A program made the position numbers and the translations under genes. A DNA stretch of 64,000 nt from Actinobacillus sp. GY-402. GTDB lineage: Bacteria; Pseudomonadota; Gammaproteobacteria; Enterobacterales; Pasteurellaceae. Location of the stretch: positions 496,001 through 560,000 of the forward strand of contig NZ_CP062137.1 in assembly GCF_014843355.1 (NCBI RefSeq), written 5' to 3'. The number at the start of each line of letters is the position of its first letter. Positions within the stretch are counted from its first letter, which is position 1. A model generated the notes under the pieces. It saw only the letters and a program-made list of their open reading frames with translations, ran no database searches and was not told the origin of the DNA. Of the stretch, positions 10,044 to 20,547 are shown piece after piece.

Positions 10044-11066
10044 ATGTTAATGCGTACGATAAAAAAAACCGTCATTCTGGGAACCATCCTCAGCGCGCTG
10101 CCTGTTGTTTCTCAGGCTTATAGTATTACGGGCGCCGGCGCTTCGTTTCCTTATCCGATTTATGCCAAGTGGGCGTCGTTGTATGAAAAAGAAACGGGCA
10201 ATAAGGTTAATTATCAATCTATCGGTTCCGGCGGCGGGCAACAACAGATTATTGCGAAAACCATTGATTTCGGCGCTTCCGATGATCCGATGAAAGCGGA
10301 TTTATTACAACAACATCAATTACTTCAATTTCCTGCCATTATCGGCGGAACGGTGCCTGTCGTTAATTTGCCGGGAATTAAGTCCGGCGAGCTTAAATTG
10401 TCCGGCGACGTATTGGCTCGGATTTATTTAGGCAAAATCACAAAATGGAATGATCCGGCTATCCTGTCGTTAAACCCTTCGCTTCCTCTTCCGGAAAAAA
10501 ATATTATTGTTATTCATCGCTCCGACGGTTCGGGTACGACTTTCGGTTTCACTAATTACTTATCTAAAGTTTCTTCCGATTGGAAAACGATCGTAGGCGA
10601 AGGAAAGTCCGTTAAATGGCCGACGGGACAAGGCGGTAAAGGTAACGAAGGCATTGCGGCCTATGTTCGCCAGATGAAATATACCATTGGTTATGTGGAA
10701 TATGCTTACGCAAAACAAAATCAGTTGGCCTGGACGGCAATGCAAAATCAAGCCGGTAAAACGGTTCAACCGACGAAAGAAAGTTTCATGGCTGCCGCCG
10801 GCAATGCCAAATGGAATGAAAGTGCGGGAATGGGCGTCGTATTAACTAATGAAGCGGGCGAACAATCCTGGCCGATTACCGCCGCCAGTTTCATTCTCAT
10901 TCATAAAAATAGCGATAAACCGGAAGCGACGCAAAATGTGGTGAAATTCTTTGACTGGGCGTTTACCAAGGGGCAAAGCGCCGCAACGGAATTGGATTAT
11001 GTTCCGATTCCTGAAACGGTGGTAAAAACCATTCAGGGTAAATGGCAAACCGAATTGAAAAAATAA
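10044..11066 (+). CDS. pstS: PstS, periplasmic phosphate-binding protein
   Basis: 340 residues with a Sec signal peptide (about residues 1-25, ending VSQA). The mature protein begins YSITGAGASFPYPIYAKW, the typical PstS start, and has the phosphate-contact motifs SIGSGGGQQQI and RSDGSGTTFGF. It captures phosphate in the periplasm for PstCAB. The ATG at 10044 has AAGGAG eight bases upstream; an ATG two codons later is possible. It is under a Pho box and separated from pstC by a long USS hairpin. Confidence 0.97.
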   Translation: MLMRTIKKTVILGTILSALPVVSQAYSITGAGASFPYPIYAKWASLYEKETGNKVNYQSIGSGGGQQQIIAKTIDFGASDDPMKADLLQQHQLLQFPAIIGGTVPVVNLPGIKSGELKLSGDVLARIYLGKITKWNDPAILSLNPSLPLPEKNIIVIHRSDGSGTTFGFTNYLSKVSSDWKTIVGEGKSVKWPTGQGGKGNEGIAAYVRQMKYTIGYVEYAYAKQNQLAWTAMQNQAGKTVQPTKESFMAAAGNAKWNESAGMGVVLTNEAGEQSWPITAASFILIHKNSDKPEATQNVVKFFDWAFTKGQSAATELDYVPIPETVVKTIQGKWQTELKK

Positions 11067-11078
11067 CGAAAAATTTGA

Positions 11079-11112
11079 CCGCACTTTTAAGCAGATTCGT
11101 TTAAAAGTGCGG
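11079..11112 (+). terminator. USS-pair hairpin between pstS and pstC
   Basis: A perfect 12-bp inverted repeat, CCGCACTTTTAA/TTAAAAGTGCGG, with a 10-base loop, made from two opposed uptake sequences. No T-run follows on the plus strand, so it is more likely a partial terminator or a 3' stabiliser giving excess pstS mRNA than a full stop. Confidence 0.55.
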
Positions 11113-11146
11113 ATTCAAAACGAATTATTATAAAGATAGAAAATTT

Positions 11147-12100
11147 ATGCTTAAAGTAACAAGAACATGTCTTAATCATCGATGGATTGAGCCGCTGTTT
11201 AAATATACGACTCGATTTTTTGCGCTCTTGGTTTTTCTTTTACTCTCTGCAATTTTAATTTCACTTATTGCGGGAAGTTGGGACAGCATTCAACAATTCG
11301 GATGGTCGTTTTTATGGCATGACGAATGGGATCCGGTGCAAAATCAATACGGCGCGCTGGTGCCTATTATCGGTACGGTCATTACTGCGTTGATTGCGCT
11401 TGTGATTGCCGTGCCCGTTTCATTCGGCATTGCGGCATTTTTAACCGAACTTGCGCCCGAATGGCTGAAACGTCCGGTCGGTATCGCTATTGAAATGCTT
11501 GCTGCGATTCCGTCTATTATCTACGGTATGTGGGGATTATTTGTTTTTGTACCTTTGTTTCAGGAATATATCCAACCGCATTTGATTGAAACGCTGGGTG
11601 ATTTGCCGGTGTTTGATTTGCTTTTTTCCGGCGCGCCTTTCGGCATCGGTTTATTTTCCGCCGGGTTGATCTTGGCCATTATGATTATTCCCTTCATTTC
11701 GTCCGTGATGCGCGATGTATTCAGTGTCGTTCCTCCGATGTTAAAAGAAAGTGCGTACGGATTGGGTTCGACGACATGGGAAGTGATATGGAAAGTCATT
11801 TTACCTTATACCAGAACGGGCGTAATCGGCAGTATTATGCTCGGTCTTGGACGGGCGCTAGGTGAAACTATGGCGGTAACGTTTGTGATTGGTAATGCAT
11901 TCCAGTTGCCGTCTTCATTATTTTCACCTTCCACGTCGATTGCTTCCGCCATTGCCAACGAATTTAATGAAGCGGGAGGATTGCAAAAATCTTCGCTTAT
12001 AGAATTAGGCTTGTTGCTGTTCTTAATTACTACGACGGTGCTTGCCATTTCGCGTTTAATGATTTTGCGGATGAATAATAGAGAAGGGAAAAAATCATGA
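11147..12100 (+). CDS. pstC: PstC, phosphate ABC transporter permease
   Basis: 317 residues with six predicted membrane helices, the first at about residues 25-45 ([16 protein letters not shown]). The family stretch [32 protein letters not shown] is split over the second and third helices, and the coupling loop includes [16 protein letters not shown] and [14 protein letters not shown]. It forms the phosphate channel with PstA. Its end overlaps the pstA start by four bases (ATGA). Confidence 0.95.
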   Translation: MLKVTRTCLNHRWIEPLFKYTTRFFALLVFLLLSAILISLIAGSWDSIQQFGWSFLWHDEWDPVQNQYGALVPIIGTVITALIALVIAVPVSFGIAAFLTELAPEWLKRPVGIAIEMLAAIPSIIYGMWGLFVFVPLFQEYIQPHLIETLGDLPVFDLLFSGAPFGIGLFSAGLILAIMIIPFISSVMRDVFSVVPPMLKESAYGLGSTTWEVIWKVILPYTRTGVIGSIMLGLGRALGETMAVTFVIGNAFQLPSSLFSPSTSIASAIANEFNEAGGLQKSSLIELGLLLFLITTTVLAISRLMILRMNNREGKKS

Positions 12101-12948
12101 AAAGTAATCAAAACTCACGTTTTTATTGGCGAAAGTGCAAAAACAAGCTGATGTTAAGTTTAGCTTATGTCGCGGTTATTTTTGGTTTGTTTTGGCTTTG
12201 CTGGATTATTTTCACCTTGGTTACGCGTGGAATTCCGGCGTTATCTCCGGATTTATTTTTACACGAAACTCCCGCACCAAATGAAACGGGCGGACTGATT
12301 AATGCTATTTTAGGTTCTTTATTGATGGTTGCGGCCGGCACATTATTAGGAACGCCTATCGGAATATTGGCCGGTACGTATTTGGCGGAATATGGGCGCT
12401 ATAGCCGTTTTGCCAAAGTGACGCGTTTTTTGAACGATATTTTATTATCGGCGCCTTCTATCATTATTGGTCTGTTTATTTATAGTGTTTATGTCGCGCA
12501 ACTTAATCATTTTTCAGGTTGGGCCGGTGCTTTTGCGTTAGCGTTATTAATTATTCCGATTGTGGTACGAACAACGGACAGCATGTTGAATTTAGTCCCT
12601 AATAATTTACGCGAAGCGGCGGTAGCCCTGGGGTGTCCGCAGTGGCGAGTGATTGTGATGATTTGTTATCGCGCGGCTAAATCGGGCATTTTAACGGGGA
12701 TATTACTTGCAGTTGCACGTATTGCCGGCGAAACCGCACCATTATTATTTACGGCACTGTCTAATCAGTTTATGTCATGGGATATGAATTCACCGATGGC
12801 AAACTTGCCGGTCGTTATTTATCAATATGCGGCAAGTCCTTTTACAGATTGGAATAATCTGGCTTGGGCCGGTGCAACGTTAATTACATTATTCGTGCTG
12901 TGTTTAAATATTGCCACGCGCGTTTTCTTTCAACCGAAACAAAAATAA
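12097..12948 (+). CDS. pstA: PstA, phosphate ABC transporter permease
   Basis: 283 residues, six hydrophobic helices, with the family regions [25 protein letters not shown], the coupling loop [21 protein letters not shown] and [13 protein letters not shown]. It pairs with PstC in the inner membrane. The start ATG overlaps the pstC stop (ATGA), and pstB follows after nine bases, showing a single translational unit. Confidence 0.95.
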   Translation: MKSNQNSRFYWRKCKNKLMLSLAYVAVIFGLFWLCWIIFTLVTRGIPALSPDLFLHETPAPNETGGLINAILGSLLMVAAGTLLGTPIGILAGTYLAEYGRYSRFAKVTRFLNDILLSAPSIIIGLFIYSVYVAQLNHFSGWAGAFALALLIIPIVVRTTDSMLNLVPNNLREAAVALGCPQWRVIVMICYRAAKSGILTGILLAVARIAGETAPLLFTALSNQFMSWDMNSPMANLPVVIYQYAASPFTDWNNLAWAGATLITLFVLCLNIATRVFFQPKQK

Positions 12949-12957
12949 GGTATTTTT

Positions 12958-13725
12958 ATGGTTAGTTTATCGGAAACCAAAATTGCGGTTAATAACTTAA
13001 ATTTTTATTATGGCGATTTTCATGCATTGAAAAATATAAATTTAAGAATTGCTAAAAACAAAGTAACGGCATTTATTGGGCCTTCAGGTTGTGGAAAATC
13101 AACTTTATTACGTACGTTTAATCGTATGTTTGAACTTTATCCTAATCAGCGGGCGACCGGTGAAATTAATTTAGACGGTGAAAATCTATTGACGACGGAT
13201 ACGGATATTGCACTTATCCGGGCAAAGGTTGGGATGGTATTCCAAAAACCGACGCCGTTTCCAATGTCAATTTATGATAACGTGGCCTTTGGTATCCGTT
13301 TATTTGAGAAATTATCAAAATCCGAATTGAATGATCGTATAGAATGGGCTTTAACGAAATCCGCGTTATGGAATGAAGTTAAAGATAAGCTGTATCAAAG
13401 CGGAGACAGCTTATCCGGCGGTCAGCAGCAACGTTTGTGCATCGCCAGAGGTATCGCGATTAAACCGGATGTTTTATTATTAGACGAACCTTGTTCTGCG
13501 CTGGATCCCATATCTACAATGAAAATTGAAGAATTAATTAATGAACTAAAAAACGATTATACGGTGGCGATGGTGACGCATAATATGCAGCAAGCCGCCC
13601 GCTGTTCGGATTATACGGCTTTTATGTATTTAGGGGAGTTAGTAGAGTTCGGCGAAACCAAACAGATTTTCGATAAACCGAAAATCCAACGAACCGAAGA
13701 TTATATCCGCGGCAAAATGGGGTAA
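12958..13725 (+). CDS. pstB: PstB, phosphate ABC transporter ATPase
   Basis: 255 residues. Walker A is GPSGCGKST (near residue 42), the signature is [15 protein letters not shown], Walker B is [12 protein letters not shown], and the H-loop is AMVTHNM. It energises PstCA and, in characterised systems, signals phosphate status to PhoR, usually with PhoU. No phoU gene follows here: the next genes are phoB and phoR. The end of the gene is followed by a USS hairpin. Confidence 0.97.
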   Translation: MVSLSETKIAVNNLNFYYGDFHALKNINLRIAKNKVTAFIGPSGCGKSTLLRTFNRMFELYPNQRATGEINLDGENLLTTDTDIALIRAKVGMVFQKPTPFPMSIYDNVAFGIRLFEKLSKSELNDRIEWALTKSALWNEVKDKLYQSGDSLSGGQQQRLCIARGIAIKPDVLLLDEPCSALDPISTMKIEELINELKNDYTVAMVTHNMQQAARCSDYTAFMYLGELVEFGETKQIFDKPKIQRTEDYIRGKMG

Positions 13726-13741
13726 TGATTAACATAAAAAA

Positions 13742-13787
13742 ACAAAAGTGCGGTAAAAAATAACAGAGTTTTTTTCCGCACTTTTGT
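13742..13787 (+). terminator. USS-pair hairpin between pstB and phoB
   Basis: Arms ACAAAAGTGCGG and CCGCACTTTTGT pair perfectly over 12 bp; the inner A6 and T7 runs can extend the stem. No T-run follows it. It could partly uncouple phoBR from the pst operon. Confidence 0.5.
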
Positions 13788-13817
13788 GCCTCGGTCATAT
13801 CAACTATAGGAAAGAAC

Positions 13818-14507
13818 ATGACAAAAAAGATCTTAGTCGTTGAGGACGAGAGAGCGATTCGTGAAATGATTGCCTTATTTTTATCACAACAGCATTATGA
13901 TGTGTTAGAAGCGGAAGATTTTCAAAGTGCAGTTAATAAGTTGAAAGAACATCCTAAACTGATCTTGCTGGATTGGATGTTACCGGGGCGTTCCGGTATT
14001 CAATTAATTCAACATCTGAAAAAACAAGAGGAAACCTCTCAGATTCCAATCATTATGCTTACCGCACGAAGTGCGGAAGATGATTGCATTACATGTCTTA
14101 ACGCCGGCGCGGACGATTATGTTACCAAACCGTTTTCGCCTAAAGTCTTATTGGCCCGTATTGAAGCGGTCTGGCGACGCGCATACGAGCATAACCAAAA
14201 ATTTATTCAAATAGACGATTTGGTGCTTGATGAAAATGCCGAACGCATATTTTACCAACAGCAAGAAATTAATTTAAGCGGTACGGAATTTAAGCTGCTT
14301 CATTTTTTTATGCATCATCCGGAAAAAGTTTATTCGCGGGAACAATTACTTAATTGTATTTGGAAAGATGATTTAGAAATTGAAGAACGCACCGTCGATA
14401 GTTATGTCCGTCGTTTACGCCGAAATCTTGAGCCTTATCAATGCGAGCGTTATATACAAACCGTACGGGGAAGTGGTTATAGGTTTTCTAACCATTTCGG
14501 GGATTAG
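13818..14507 (+). CDS. phoB: PhoB, phosphate-regulon response regulator
   Basis: 229 residues: an N-terminal receiver domain (acidic pair in [10 protein letters not shown], phosphoacceptor Asp in [12 protein letters not shown], conserved Lys in VTKPFSP) and a C-terminal OmpR-type winged helix ([35 protein letters not shown]). It binds Pho boxes such as the one before pstS. Its stop lies two bases before phoR. The position directly after pstB points to phosphate control of its own expression. Confidence 0.96.
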   Translation: MTKKILVVEDERAIREMIALFLSQQHYDVLEAEDFQSAVNKLKEHPKLILLDWMLPGRSGIQLIQHLKKQEETSQIPIIMLTARSAEDDCITCLNAGADDYVTKPFSPKVLLARIEAVWRRAYEHNQKFIQIDDLVLDENAERIFYQQQEINLSGTEFKLLHFFMHHPEKVYSREQLLNCIWKDDLEIEERTVDSYVRRLRRNLEPYQCERYIQTVRGSGYRFSNHFGD

Positions 14508-14509
14508 TT

Positions 14510-15784
14510 ATGCGGATATTGAATATTCTTGCTGAAATTGTATTTATCATCGGTTTTTCTTTGCTATTTAGTCTCTTCACCGGAGGATTTACTTACTGGT
14601 TGATTGCTTTTTTATCATTCACGTTGTTATGGCATCACTTTACGGAGCATCGTTTATTACGAACCCTTCAGCCTAAATATAATCAAAAATTCGCCTTAAC
14701 CAGTTGGGAAAACGTATCTCAGTCTGTCGCTTATTATCAGCGTATAAATCGAAAAGAAAAGATTAAAAATTTGCGTTTATTATCTAAATTAAACCGTAAT
14801 ATTAATTATTTACCGGATGCCATTATTATTTTCAGCCATGACGGTGTGATTGAATGGTGTAATCAAATATCGCAACAACTTTTTGAATTTTATTGGGATA
14901 AAAAAACGCCAAAACAAATTCTAAACGTTATCTTTTATGACGAGTTTAAACATTATTGGCAACAAACCAAGCATAACCGCCCTTTAGTATTACTTACCTA
15001 TAATCAACGTTATTTAGAAATTCATTTAAATTCTTATGATACGAAACGTTATTTATTAGTCGCCCGCGATATAACGGGAATGATTCGTTTGGTTCATTCA
15101 AGACAAACGTTCTTAGCGAATATGAATCATGAGTTGAGAACGCCGTTAACGGTTTTACGGGGCTATTTAGAGATGCTTTCTAACGAAAGTCTTACAGATT
15201 TTCAAATGAAAGTCGTACAAACCATGTTAGAACAAAGTCAGCGAATGACATATCTCCTGGAACAACTGAATCAGTTGGCTAAGATAGAAACCTCATCTAA
15301 TGCCGATCACAATAAATTTAATATGTCAGCATTAATTTTATCTATAAAGAAAGATATGGATATATTAAATCAATCAGGACATCAAATAGAATTTGATATT
15401 GAACCGGATATTTATGTATTAGGCGATGAATATCAATTACAAAGCGTTATTACAAATTTAATTCATAATGCGATTAAACATTCCGGTGATAAAAATCTTA
15501 TACAAGTTCGGTGGCGTTCATGTGAACAAGGGATGAAATTTAGCGTTAAAGATCATGGTATTGGTATTCCGCAACAACATATTGCACATTTAACGGAGCG
15601 ATTTTATCGCGTGGACGAATCCCGCAGTAATAAAACCGGCGGAAGCGGATTAGGTTTGGCGATTGTGAAACATGCATTAAAACAGCATCATTCACATTTG
15701 GATATTGAAAGTCAGGAAGGCGCCGGAAGCTGTTTTTCTTTTATTATCAAACGAAATTTGATCAGTGATGATAAAACGGAATAA
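14510..15784 (+). CDS. phoR: PhoR, phosphate-regulon sensor histidine kinase
   Basis: 424 residues. Two adjacent N-terminal hydrophobic segments (about residues 5-45) anchor it without a large periplasmic domain. A PAS-like region follows (LPDAIIIFSHDGVIEWCN, about residues 98-190), then the HisKA domain with the phosphorylated His in NMNHELRTPLTVLRGYLEM, and the ATPase domain (N box LIHNAIKHSG, G boxes DHGIGIP and GGSGLGLAIVKH). It phosphorylates PhoB when phosphate is scarce. It is the last gene of the cluster; no clear terminator is seen in the 194 bases before the tRNA genes. Confidence 0.95.
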   Translation: MRILNILAEIVFIIGFSLLFSLFTGGFTYWLIAFLSFTLLWHHFTEHRLLRTLQPKYNQKFALTSWENVSQSVAYYQRINRKEKIKNLRLLSKLNRNINYLPDAIIIFSHDGVIEWCNQISQQLFEFYWDKKTPKQILNVIFYDEFKHYWQQTKHNRPLVLLTYNQRYLEIHLNSYDTKRYLLVARDITGMIRLVHSRQTFLANMNHELRTPLTVLRGYLEMLSNESLTDFQMKVVQTMLEQSQRMTYLLEQLNQLAKIETSSNADHNKFNMSALILSIKKDMDILNQSGHQIEFDIEPDIYVLGDEYQLQSVITNLIHNAIKHSGDKNLIQVRWRSCEQGMKFSVKDHGIGIPQQHIAHLTERFYRVDESRSNKTGGSGLGLAIVKHALKQHHSHLDIESQEGAGSCFSFIIKRNLISDDKTE

Positions 15785-15978
15785 ATAGAATAAACCTTTA
15801 TTGAAGAGTTTTATTCCTGCGGGATAGAAGCTATTGTTAATAGGCATTTATTTCGGATGGTTTTAATATTATATAGGGTTAAGAATTATCGGCGAGATAA
15901 TTAATCCGTTTAGCGTAAGCAAAGTTAAATATCGGGCGGTTACATCTTAGAATTAAGATAAATGATTGGATTTTGAGA

Positions 15979-16065
15979 TGGTGCCCGAGGCCAGACTTGA
16001 ACTGGCACGCCCCGAAAGGCGAGGGATTTTAAATCCCTTGCGTCTACCGATTCCGCCACTCGGGC
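15979..16065 (-). tRNA. tRNA-Leu(UAA)
   Basis: 87 bases including an encoded CCA. The acceptor stem is GCCCGAG/CTCGGGC. The anticodon stem is closed by GGGAT with loop TTTAAAA, giving anticodon UAA. A long class II variable arm (GCCTTTCGGGGC-like) and a TTCAA T-loop are present. Confidence 0.97.
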
Positions 16066-16093
16066 ACGATGCGTTTAAATCGCATTCAAAAAT

Positions 16094-16169
16094 TGGAGCG
16101 GGAAACGAGGCTCGAACTCGCGACCCCAACCTTGGCAAGGTTGTGCTCTACCAACTGAGCTATTCCCGC
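16094..16169 (-). tRNA. tRNA-Gly(GCC)
   Basis: 76 bases with encoded CCA. The 5' end reads GCGGGAATAGCTCAGTTGG. The anticodon loop TTGCCAA gives anticodon GCC, and the T-loop is GTTCGAGCC. It is 28 bases upstream of tRNA-Leu on the same strand, probably cotranscribed. Confidence 0.97.
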
Positions 16170-16358
16170 TTTTGTTTCGGCTTATTGCCGTAACGGATTC
16201 GCATTTTACTTATTTTGTTTTGGCTGTCAAACAGAAATTTCAAAAAAAGTCCTAACTGTTTAAAAACAGTACAAGAGCAGGAAATTCCCCTTTCCCCGGA
16301 AAATAATTGTATAATTCTCCCATCAAATATCCATTTGAAAGAATGAGGAAAATAAAAA

Positions 16359-17444
16359 ATGACGAAAAATTTGACCGCACTTCAACAGGCGTTGGACAGT
16401 ACGGTGACAGATACCATCCGATTGACGCAATACAGCCACGGTGCGGGTTGAGGCTGTAAAATTTCGCCTAAGGTGTTAGGGACAATTTTACAAACCCAAC
16501 TCGAACAATTTGTCGATCCTCATTTGTTAGTCGGTAACGACACGGCCGATGATGCGGCGGTTTACGATATCGGAAACGGCGTAGGCATTATCAGTACTAC
16601 GGACTTTTTCATGCCGATAGTGGATGATCCCTTCGATTTCGGTCGTATCGCGGCAACCAACGCGATCAGCGATATTTTCGCCATGGGCGGAAAACCGATT
16701 ATGGCGATTGCCATTCTGGGCTTTCCGATAAAATTATTGCCGGCTGAGGTTGCGCAACGCATTGTGGACGGCGGACGTTTTGCCTGCAAAGAAGCGGGCA
16801 TTGCTTTGGCCGGCGGACATTCCATTGACGCACCGGAACCGATTTTCGGGTTAGCGGTAACCGGCATGATTAATACGGATAAGGTGAAGAAAAATGCCTC
16901 CGCCGAAGCCGGCTGCAAGCTTTATCTGACCAAGCCGTTGGGAATCGGTGTACTGACGACGGCCGAGAAAAAAGGCAAATTAAAAGCAGAGCACAAAGGA
17001 TTGGCAACAAAAGTGATGTGTCAGATGAATTCGGTCGGTTCGGCGTTTTCCGAAATTGACGGCGTAACGGCGATGACGGATGTCACCGGATTTGGTCTGC
17101 TCGGTCATTTGATTGAATTATGCGAAGGTTCTCATTTGAACGCCACTGTGTATATGGATAAAATTCACACCTTGGACGGTGTTTCGGATTACATTGAAAA
17201 AGGCTGTGTGCCGGGCGGTACGACGCGTAATTTCGACAGTTACGGACATAAAGTTTCGCCGATGACGGAAACGCAGAAGGCCGTTTTATGCGATCCGCAA
17301 ACCTCCGGCGGATTGTTGGTGGCGGTGCGCCCCGATAGCGTTGACGCTTTATTGAGCGTTGCGCAACAAGCTAACACGGACGTTTTTGAAATAGGCGAAT
17401 TGTCGCCGCCGCAGGAAGGTGAAATTGTTGTCACCGTGAAATAA
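16359..17444 (+). CDS. selD: Selenide, water dikinase SelD with selenocysteine at residue 31
   Basis: 361 residues from the ATG at 16359, read through an in-frame UGA at 16449-16451. The context is [16 protein letters not shown], which aligns with the catalytic Cys/Sec loop of SelD. The enzyme makes selenophosphate from selenide and ATP for Sec-tRNA synthesis. Beyond the loop are [37 protein letters not shown] and TGFGLLGHL, all SelD landmarks. The SECIS-like hairpin follows the UGA at the right distance, so this is a real selenoprotein gene and not a pseudogene. A TATAAT at 16310-16315 may be its -10. A USS overlaps codons 4-7. Confidence 0.93.
16449..16480 (+). promoter_or_regulatory. Selenocysteine UGA and bacterial SECIS hairpin of selD
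   Basis: UGA at 16449-16451 is followed by the stem CCTAA (16467-16471), loop GGTG (16472-16475) and stem TTAGG (16476-16480). The apical loop lies 20 bases after the UGA and contains GGU, fitting bacterial SECIS elements recognised by SelB. Confidence 0.8.
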
Positions 17445-17470
17445 CCCGTATTTCCTTCGCAATCAATCGA

Positions 17471-17495
17471 CCGCAGCTTACTGACTGCGGTTTTT
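17471..17495 (+). terminator. Terminator after selD
   Basis: Stem CCGCAG/CTGCGG with an 8-base loop followed by five T, 27 bases after the selD stop. Confidence 0.85.
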
Positions 17496-17548
17496 CTTTT
17501 GCCGGAAAGTCGGTATAATGCCCGCAATTTTTTTAGCCGAGATAAGTA

Positions 17549-19003
17549 ATGAAATTTATAATTAAACTTTTTCCCGAGATCATGATTAAAAGCGACAGCG
17601 TTCGCAAACGGTTCATCAAAATTTTAACCAGCAATATCCGTAACGTGTTGGATAAGCATGATGATTCCGTGGCGGTGGTTCGTCATTGGGATTATATTGA
17701 AGTGCGGTCAAAACTTGAAGAAAATCGCCCGCACTTAATCGAATTGTTGCAACGTATTCCGGGAATTCACCATTTTCTGGAAGTGGAAGAATGTCCGTTT
17801 ACGGATTTGCACAATATTTTCGAACAAACGCTGGAACGCATGCGTGATGCGCTTCAAGGCAAAACGTTTTGTGTGCGGGCGAAGCGCCGCGGTAAGCATA
17901 GTTTTAGTTCGCTGGAAATCGAACGTTATGTGGGCGGCGGGTTAAATCAGCACATTGAAACGGCGACGGTAAAACTGAAAAATCCCGATGTGACGGTCCG
18001 TATCGAAGTGGACGATGACAAATTGTTATTTATTAAAGCGCGTCACGAAGGCATCGGCGGTTATCCTATTGGTACGCAGGAAGACGTGTTGTCGTTGATT
18101 TCCGGCGGTTTCGATTCGGGCGTGTCCAGTTATATGCTAATTCGGCGCGGTTCCCGCGTACATTATTGCTTCTTTAATTTAGGCGGAGCGGCTCATGAAA
18201 TCGGTGTGAAACAAATGGCGTATCACATTTGGCACCGTTACGGCAGTTCGCACAAAGTTCGCTTTATTGCCGTTAATTTTGAAGCCGTAGTCGGCGAGAT
18301 TTTAGAGAAAATCGATAACGGGCAAATGGGCGTGGTGTTGAAACGGATGATGGTCCGAGCGGCCAGTCAAGTGGCGCGGCGTTTTGCCATTGAGGCCATT
18401 GTAACGGGCGAGGCGCTCGGTCAGGTTTCCAGTCAAACCTTAACTAATTTACGCTTGATCGATGAAGCGGCGGACGCTTTAGTATTACGTCCGCTGATTA
18501 CGCACGATAAAGAACAGATTATCGCCATGGCAAAACAAATCGGCACGGAAGATATTGCGAAATCCATGCCGGAATTTTGCGGCGTGATTTCTAAAAATCC
18601 GACGGTAAAAGCGGTGCGTGATCGCATTTTGGCGGAAGAACAGCATTTCGATTTTAATATTCTGGAAAGTGCGGTACAAAATGCCGAATATTTGGATATT
18701 CGTCAAATTGCGGAAGAAACGGAAAAAGGCGTGGTAGAAGTTGATGCGGTTTCGGTTTTAGGCGTAAACGACGTAATTTTGGATATTCGCAGTCCGGAAG
18801 AAACGGATGAAAATCCGCTGGTATTGGAAGGCCGTCAGATCATTGAATTACCGTTTTATAAGGTTTCGTCACAATTTGGCGAGCTGGATCAAAGCAAAAA
18901 TTACGTTTTATATTGCGAACGAGGCGTCATGAGCAAATTACAGGCCCTGTATCTGAAAGAAAAAGGCTTTAATAATGTTCAAGTGTTTGTCAAAACGAAA
19001 TAG
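17549..19003 (+). CDS. thiI: tRNA 4-thiouridine synthase ThiI
   Basis: 484 residues. An N-terminal ferredoxin-like and THUMP region (residues 1-165) is followed by the PP-loop ATPase domain with [15 protein letters not shown], and a C-terminal rhodanese domain with the active-site cysteine in [11 protein letters not shown]. It adenylates and thiolates U8 of tRNAs using persulfide from IscS, and in enterobacteria also supplies sulfur for thiazole synthesis. The full-length form with rhodanese domain is typical of gamma-proteobacteria. Confidence 0.96.
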   Translation: MKFIIKLFPEIMIKSDSVRKRFIKILTSNIRNVLDKHDDSVAVVRHWDYIEVRSKLEENRPHLIELLQRIPGIHHFLEVEECPFTDLHNIFEQTLERMRDALQGKTFCVRAKRRGKHSFSSLEIERYVGGGLNQHIETATVKLKNPDVTVRIEVDDDKLLFIKARHEGIGGYPIGTQEDVLSLISGGFDSGVSSYMLIRRGSRVHYCFFNLGGAAHEIGVKQMAYHIWHRYGSSHKVRFIAVNFEAVVGEILEKIDNGQMGVVLKRMMVRAASQVARRFAIEAIVTGEALGQVSSQTLTNLRLIDEAADALVLRPLITHDKEQIIAMAKQIGTEDIAKSMPEFCGVISKNPTVKAVRDRILAEEQHFDFNILESAVQNAEYLDIRQIAEETEKGVVEVDAVSVLGVNDVILDIRSPEETDENPLVLEGRQIIELPFYKVSSQFGELDQSKNYVLYCERGVMSKLQALYLKEKGFNNVQVFVKTK

Positions 19004-19012
19004 CTAAAATTT

Positions 19013-19043
19013 AAATCCCCCGGCGATAACCGGGGGATTTTTT
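19013..19043. terminator. Terminator between thiI and pepT
   Basis: Stem AATCCCCCGG/CCGGGGGATT with loop CGATAA and T-run on the plus strand; the A-run on the other side allows use by the convergent pepT too. Confidence 0.9.
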
Positions 19044-19048
19044 ATGTG

Positions 19049-20275
19049 CTATTTTACCGCCAGTTCCATCATTTTTATGATCACGTTTACGGCATCGACC
19101 ATGCCTTCAAGGCTGATTAGCTCATGTTTACTATGAAAGTTGTATCCGCCGGTAAAAATGTTCGGACAGGCTAAGCCTTTTTCAGCAAACCATGCGCCGT
19201 CTGTGCCGCCGCGAATCGGTTTATGCACGGGCTCGATATTGCAGGCTTTCATGGCTTTGTCGGCTAAATCAATGGATTGCGGTACGGTTTTGACCACGTC
19301 ATACATATTTTTGTAAGTGTCGGTCAGCGTGACTTCGGCTTTTTGGCGTAATCCTTTTTCCCGATTAAATTTATCCACTGCCTGTCGGATAAATGCTTTT
19401 CGTTGCTCAAATTTATCTATATCGAAATCGCGGATCAAATAATGTAATTCGGCTTTTTCAATATCTCCTGTCAAACGCTGTAAATGGAAAAAACCCGCTT
19501 TTCCCTCCGTTTTTTCCGGCACTTCATCGACGGGAAGTAATTGTTGGAAATCGCAGGCTAAAGTGAGTGCGTTAATCAGCTTATCTTTTGCCGAACCCAG
19601 ATGAATATTGCGTCCGTGAATGGTGACTTTTGCCGTCGCGGCGTTAAAGTTTTCGTATTCCAATTCACCTACTTCGCCGCCGTCGATAGTATATGCCCAA
19701 TCGCAGGGAAAGGCGTCCCACGGGAAATAATGCATGCCTAAACCGATTTCTTCATCGGGCGTAAAGGCGATTCGGATGTTGCAGTGTGGCAAATTGCGTT
19801 TTTTTATTTCCGAAAGTGCGGTCAAAATTTCCGCAATTCCTGCTTTGTTATCGGCGCCGAGCAAGGTTGTGCCGTCGGTAACAATAAGGGTTTTGCCGGT
19901 TAACTGATGCAGGAAAGGGTAATATACCGGGCTGATAAATTCATCGCCGATACCTAATGCGATATCGCCGCCGCGATAATTTTTGATGACTTCTGCCTGC
20001 ACGTTTTTTCCGCTGCATTGGGGCGAGGTGTCGAGATGAGAAATTAAACCGATAGTCGGCGCATGAGCGATGTTGGCCGGTAAGAATGCGGTTAAAATGC
20101 CGTGTTTGGTTAACGTGATTTCTTCCAGTTCCAGTTGTTGTAATTCCTGCATTAAATGTTTGGCTAATTTAACTTGTCCTTGCGTGCTGGGCGACGATTT
20201 CGCACCGATTTTGGATTGAGTATCAAAGGCGGTGTAGCTTAAAAATCGTTCGAGGAGCTGTTCAGTGAATGACAT
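19049..20275 (-). CDS. pepT: Peptidase T, tripeptide aminopeptidase
   Basis: 408 residues from the ATG at 20275 (MSFTEQLLERFLSYT); five codons upstream remain open but look non-native. An M20B zinc peptidase that removes the N-terminal residue of tripeptides in the cytoplasm. Metal-site motifs are ISHLDTSP (His), GADNKAGIAEI (bridging Asp), TPDEEIGLG (catalytic Glu and metal Glu), YTIDGG and the C-terminal FHSKHE. It converges with thiI. Confidence 0.96.
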   Translation of the reverse strand: MSFTEQLLERFLSYTAFDTQSKIGAKSSPSTQGQVKLAKHLMQELQQLELEEITLTKHGILTAFLPANIAHAPTIGLISHLDTSPQCSGKNVQAEVIKNYRGGDIALGIGDEFISPVYYPFLHQLTGKTLIVTDGTTLLGADNKAGIAEILTALSEIKKRNLPHCNIRIAFTPDEEIGLGMHYFPWDAFPCDWAYTIDGGEVGELEYENFNAATAKVTIHGRNIHLGSAKDKLINALTLACDFQQLLPVDEVPEKTEGKAGFFHLQRLTGDIEKAELHYLIRDFDIDKFEQRKAFIRQAVDKFNREKGLRQKAEVTLTDTYKNMYDVVKTVPQSIDLADKAMKACNIEPVHKPIRGGTDGAWFAEKGLACPNIFTGGYNFHSKHELISLEGMVDAVNVIIKMMELAVK

Positions 20276-20547
20276 AATACGGATCTCCATAAAAAATATG
20301 GGTTACTGTATCAATTTTGCTCTGGAAATTTCTTGATATACGACAAAGATTTACCGTTATTTCAGGGGAATATGGCTTTTTATTGGGGGATCTTTTATTT
20401 TTTGTGGAAAATTCCGCCGAAAACGGATTAATTACTTTTCATTACCGAGGGTTAGCTATATCATATAGCATTTAATTTCTCAGGCGTCTGCAAACAGAAT
20501 TGTAGGCATGAATTTCATTTAGTTTGTTATGGAGAAAACCAAAGCTA

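Noticed and set aside
15953..16193. Open frames on both strands over the tRNA region
   Set aside because: They lie across tRNA-Leu and tRNA-Gly and have no ribosome site; chance frames.
16449..16451. In-frame stop in selD, as a pseudogene signal
   Set aside because: The stop is UGA in the Sec position of the catalytic loop with a SECIS-like hairpin, and the rest of the gene is intact.
20455..20469. Palindrome GCTATA-TCA-TATAGC before potA as an operator
   Set aside because: Short AT-rich symmetry about 79 bases from the start without further support; likely chance.
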